A stretch of 64,000 bases of DNA from positions 119,074,043 through 119,138,042 of the forward strand of contig CAXKWD010000004.1 in NCBI GenBank assembly GCA_964059195.1. The letters are read 5' to 3'. Below are positions 50,101-53,100 of this stretch, piece after piece. Position numbers and translations under genes: made by a program. Every line of letters starts with the position of its first letter. Positions within the stretch are counted from its first letter, which is position 1. The notes beneath the pieces were generated by a model. The model was given only the letters and a program-made list of their open reading frames with translations. It did no database searches and had not been told where the DNA came from. Source of the stretch: Ectobius pallidus. Lineage: Eukaryota > Arthropoda > Insecta > Blattodea > Ectobiidae.

Positions 50101-53100
50101 ACTATCTTCCTCCACAGTGATGTCATCGTACTGTGCAGTACTAAACTAAAACCCGTGGTGCAACATCCCCGAAGGGACAAGGCCTACCACCCGACCGCTG
50201 CATCATCTACCTATAGGCAGATGGCAGGATTGGGGGGCATGTGGTCAGCATGCCGACACCCACGGCCGTTAATGGTGGTTTCCATGACCGGAGCCGCTAC
50301 TTCTCTATCAATAGCTCCTCAATTTGAATCACAAGGCTGAGTGCACCCCTACCAGACCTCCCTACCTCAGAAAAATCTGAGGAGGTACCGGGGATCGAAC
50401 CCGGGCCGGCAGAACCGTAGTCAGCGATGCTAACCACAAGACCATGCCGGCGGTCACTGTGCAGTACACTCAGCGCAAAATATCATTCATCTATAATCTG
50501 ATGAGTTTCCATTATGTCATGCTGCAGACAGCATCATTAAGTGTAAGTATACGTAACTCATTGTAACAGTAGCTCCACTTCAGAATTATAAGGTAGGCCA
50601 TAACTGCAAGTATTTCTAAAACACGGCACACTACTGTGAATGATATTCTGACACAGATACTACTTACTTCTCCTTTCCTCCTCTCACTCCCTGCAAGGAC
50701 CTATATGCAGATGTAAACATGGACAGCAGCGCTCTTTACCCAGCGACATTCCAAAATGTCATGGGTTATAAGTAGGGACCGGATTCTTAGGTTTTTACCT
50801 ATTTCTTCCCTTACTTCCAAAACAAAATGCGCTCATACACTTTTTCGAATCATGTCCATAGGATTCACCCACATTAATTCTGTGGTACCTAAAAATACCT
50901 AAATGGGGTATAAAAACCTAAATACACCTAAACGGGATATAAAACCTAAAATATCTAATTTAGGCACCTTTTTTGTTTGTCAGTTGAGAAATCGATATTT
51001 TGCAGGGAGAGAATAATTTTGGTCGGGTAGAAATTAATACCACCAGCGTTTCATTCAACCCATTGTCGTCTAGGGTGGACAGTATCAAGAGAGGAAAAGA
51101 GTACCGGCGTATTCCTTTCAAAATATTCGTACGAACAACCATTGTTGCTGTGTATGAACAAGGATAAAGATTACTGTGTTTAAAGCGCTTGTTTTTTTGT
51201 TTGCCTTTAGTACTTCCCTGTTATTCACACTGAGTGGTCACACTGTGAGTTTTAAGAAGACGTGTTAATTATGCCGAAACAAATGAAATCGAGTTTATTA
51301 CGGCAGTGGATTGGCGATGATCTGAATTTCACTACAGATGGCAAGGTAATATTTTGTCAAGCCTGCCAGAAACACGTACCGTATTATTTACCTTTCTAGA
51401 AAAGGGGAAGTTTTCGTTTCTATTTGTTCTGTTGTGCGTTTAGCATGCGTAACAACCGACAAAAGGAAAATAATCAGTTTCACAATATCCACATCCAACC
51501 ATAAAGTATTTTACTCACTAAATTAGAAGCATCGGATTCGAATTCTGAGAAGAGTAGTGTCTAGATACAGTATTAACTATTAACTAAGAGATAACAAGAA
51601 GAACTTCACAGTTGAGAATCTTGAAAGATATTTAGTGACATACTGTATCAGGAAATGTGAGGTAATCTTATTTTCACTGCTTCTTTTGATTGTTTATGCT
51701 TTCCTTCTTCAATTACATAATATTGTCTTAAAGCAGGTTTACACAAATTTAAGTCAATTTTGTTAAGTTAAACTTCACAAGTATTATGTATTCAATCCTA
51801 TGTAGCACATTCAAATTCATTAAACCAATGATTCTACCCGAAAATGATATTTTGGACAAAAAACCTAAAAAAACCTATTTCACCTAATGGAAAACCTAAA
51901 ATAGTGTTTTTAAAAACATAAAAATCCGGTCCCTAGTTATAAGTACGAAAATGTAAATATTAAAATTAATAATTGGCTTTATTTTGTTCACAAATATTTA
52001 GGCCTATTAAGTTTATAGTAAAGTAAAGTAAGGTGTTCCCTATACAGGCCATGGAGGCTCAGAGGGTTCCAGAAGGTTGAGGCTCCTAGACATTCGGATT
52101 GTCAGCCTTACACACCGGCCGCCTTTACCCCCGGGATTGCTCCTGGTATTCATTTCTGTTAGAAGCTGAGTCGACACCAGGGCCATAAGATTAGGCCAAT
52201 TGAAAAACTCTGACCTCATCAAGGATCAAACTCGTGACCTTCTGGTTTGTAGCGCAGCGCCTCAACCACTATGCTATGACGTACCCCAAGTTTATAGTAA
52301 TAGATTAAATTTTATAGTAATATTTATACAGTGAGTCCCACGCAAGAGTTGGCCAATCATGCAGGTTTCCACGTCGCGGCGGCCCCTGCTCTAACTCCCG
52401 AGTGATCGGGTGAAATATCTACACAAATAAAGCCGCGAACGGTGTATTGGTTCTGGTTCTCACATTTACAGTGGGAATTAAATGAAAATAACCATGTACC
52501 TCATCACAAGATATGTTGGAAATGTCCTCCTCTTGCAGCCACACAACACTTGCATCATTTCAGGAAATTTTCTTTCACGCACTAAGTTCAGCTTCTGAGA
52601 TAGAGTTACAAAATGGAAATAATTACGAAATTGAAGTAATTACGAAATGGAAAATGAAATTAGAATGAGAGTAGAATCGTGCAATTATCTAGGAATAACT
52701 GTCAATAAGGAATTGAACTGGAATACACATATAGGAAATTTAATTAGCAAGGCATATAAAATATTGCACTTCCTATCTAGAGCATTAAGGGGAAGGAACT
52801 TAAAAACCAAAGCTTATAAATCATTGGTGAGAACAAATTTGGAATATGCTGTAAGTGTATGGGATCCGTATCAGGCAGACCTAATAACACAGTTAGAAAT
52901 GGTGCAGAGAAAAGCTGCAAGATTTGTTATGAATAAGCACCAACAAACTGACAGCGTTATGGCTATGTAAAAACACTAGGCAGTGGATTAAAAAAAGGAA
53001 GGAATGTAAGTATCATAGGAAAAAAAAAGAATGCATTACCAGTACCCCATTCAACTCTTTCTAGAGCATTGACAAAACAAGGATGTTTAGTGAAATCATG

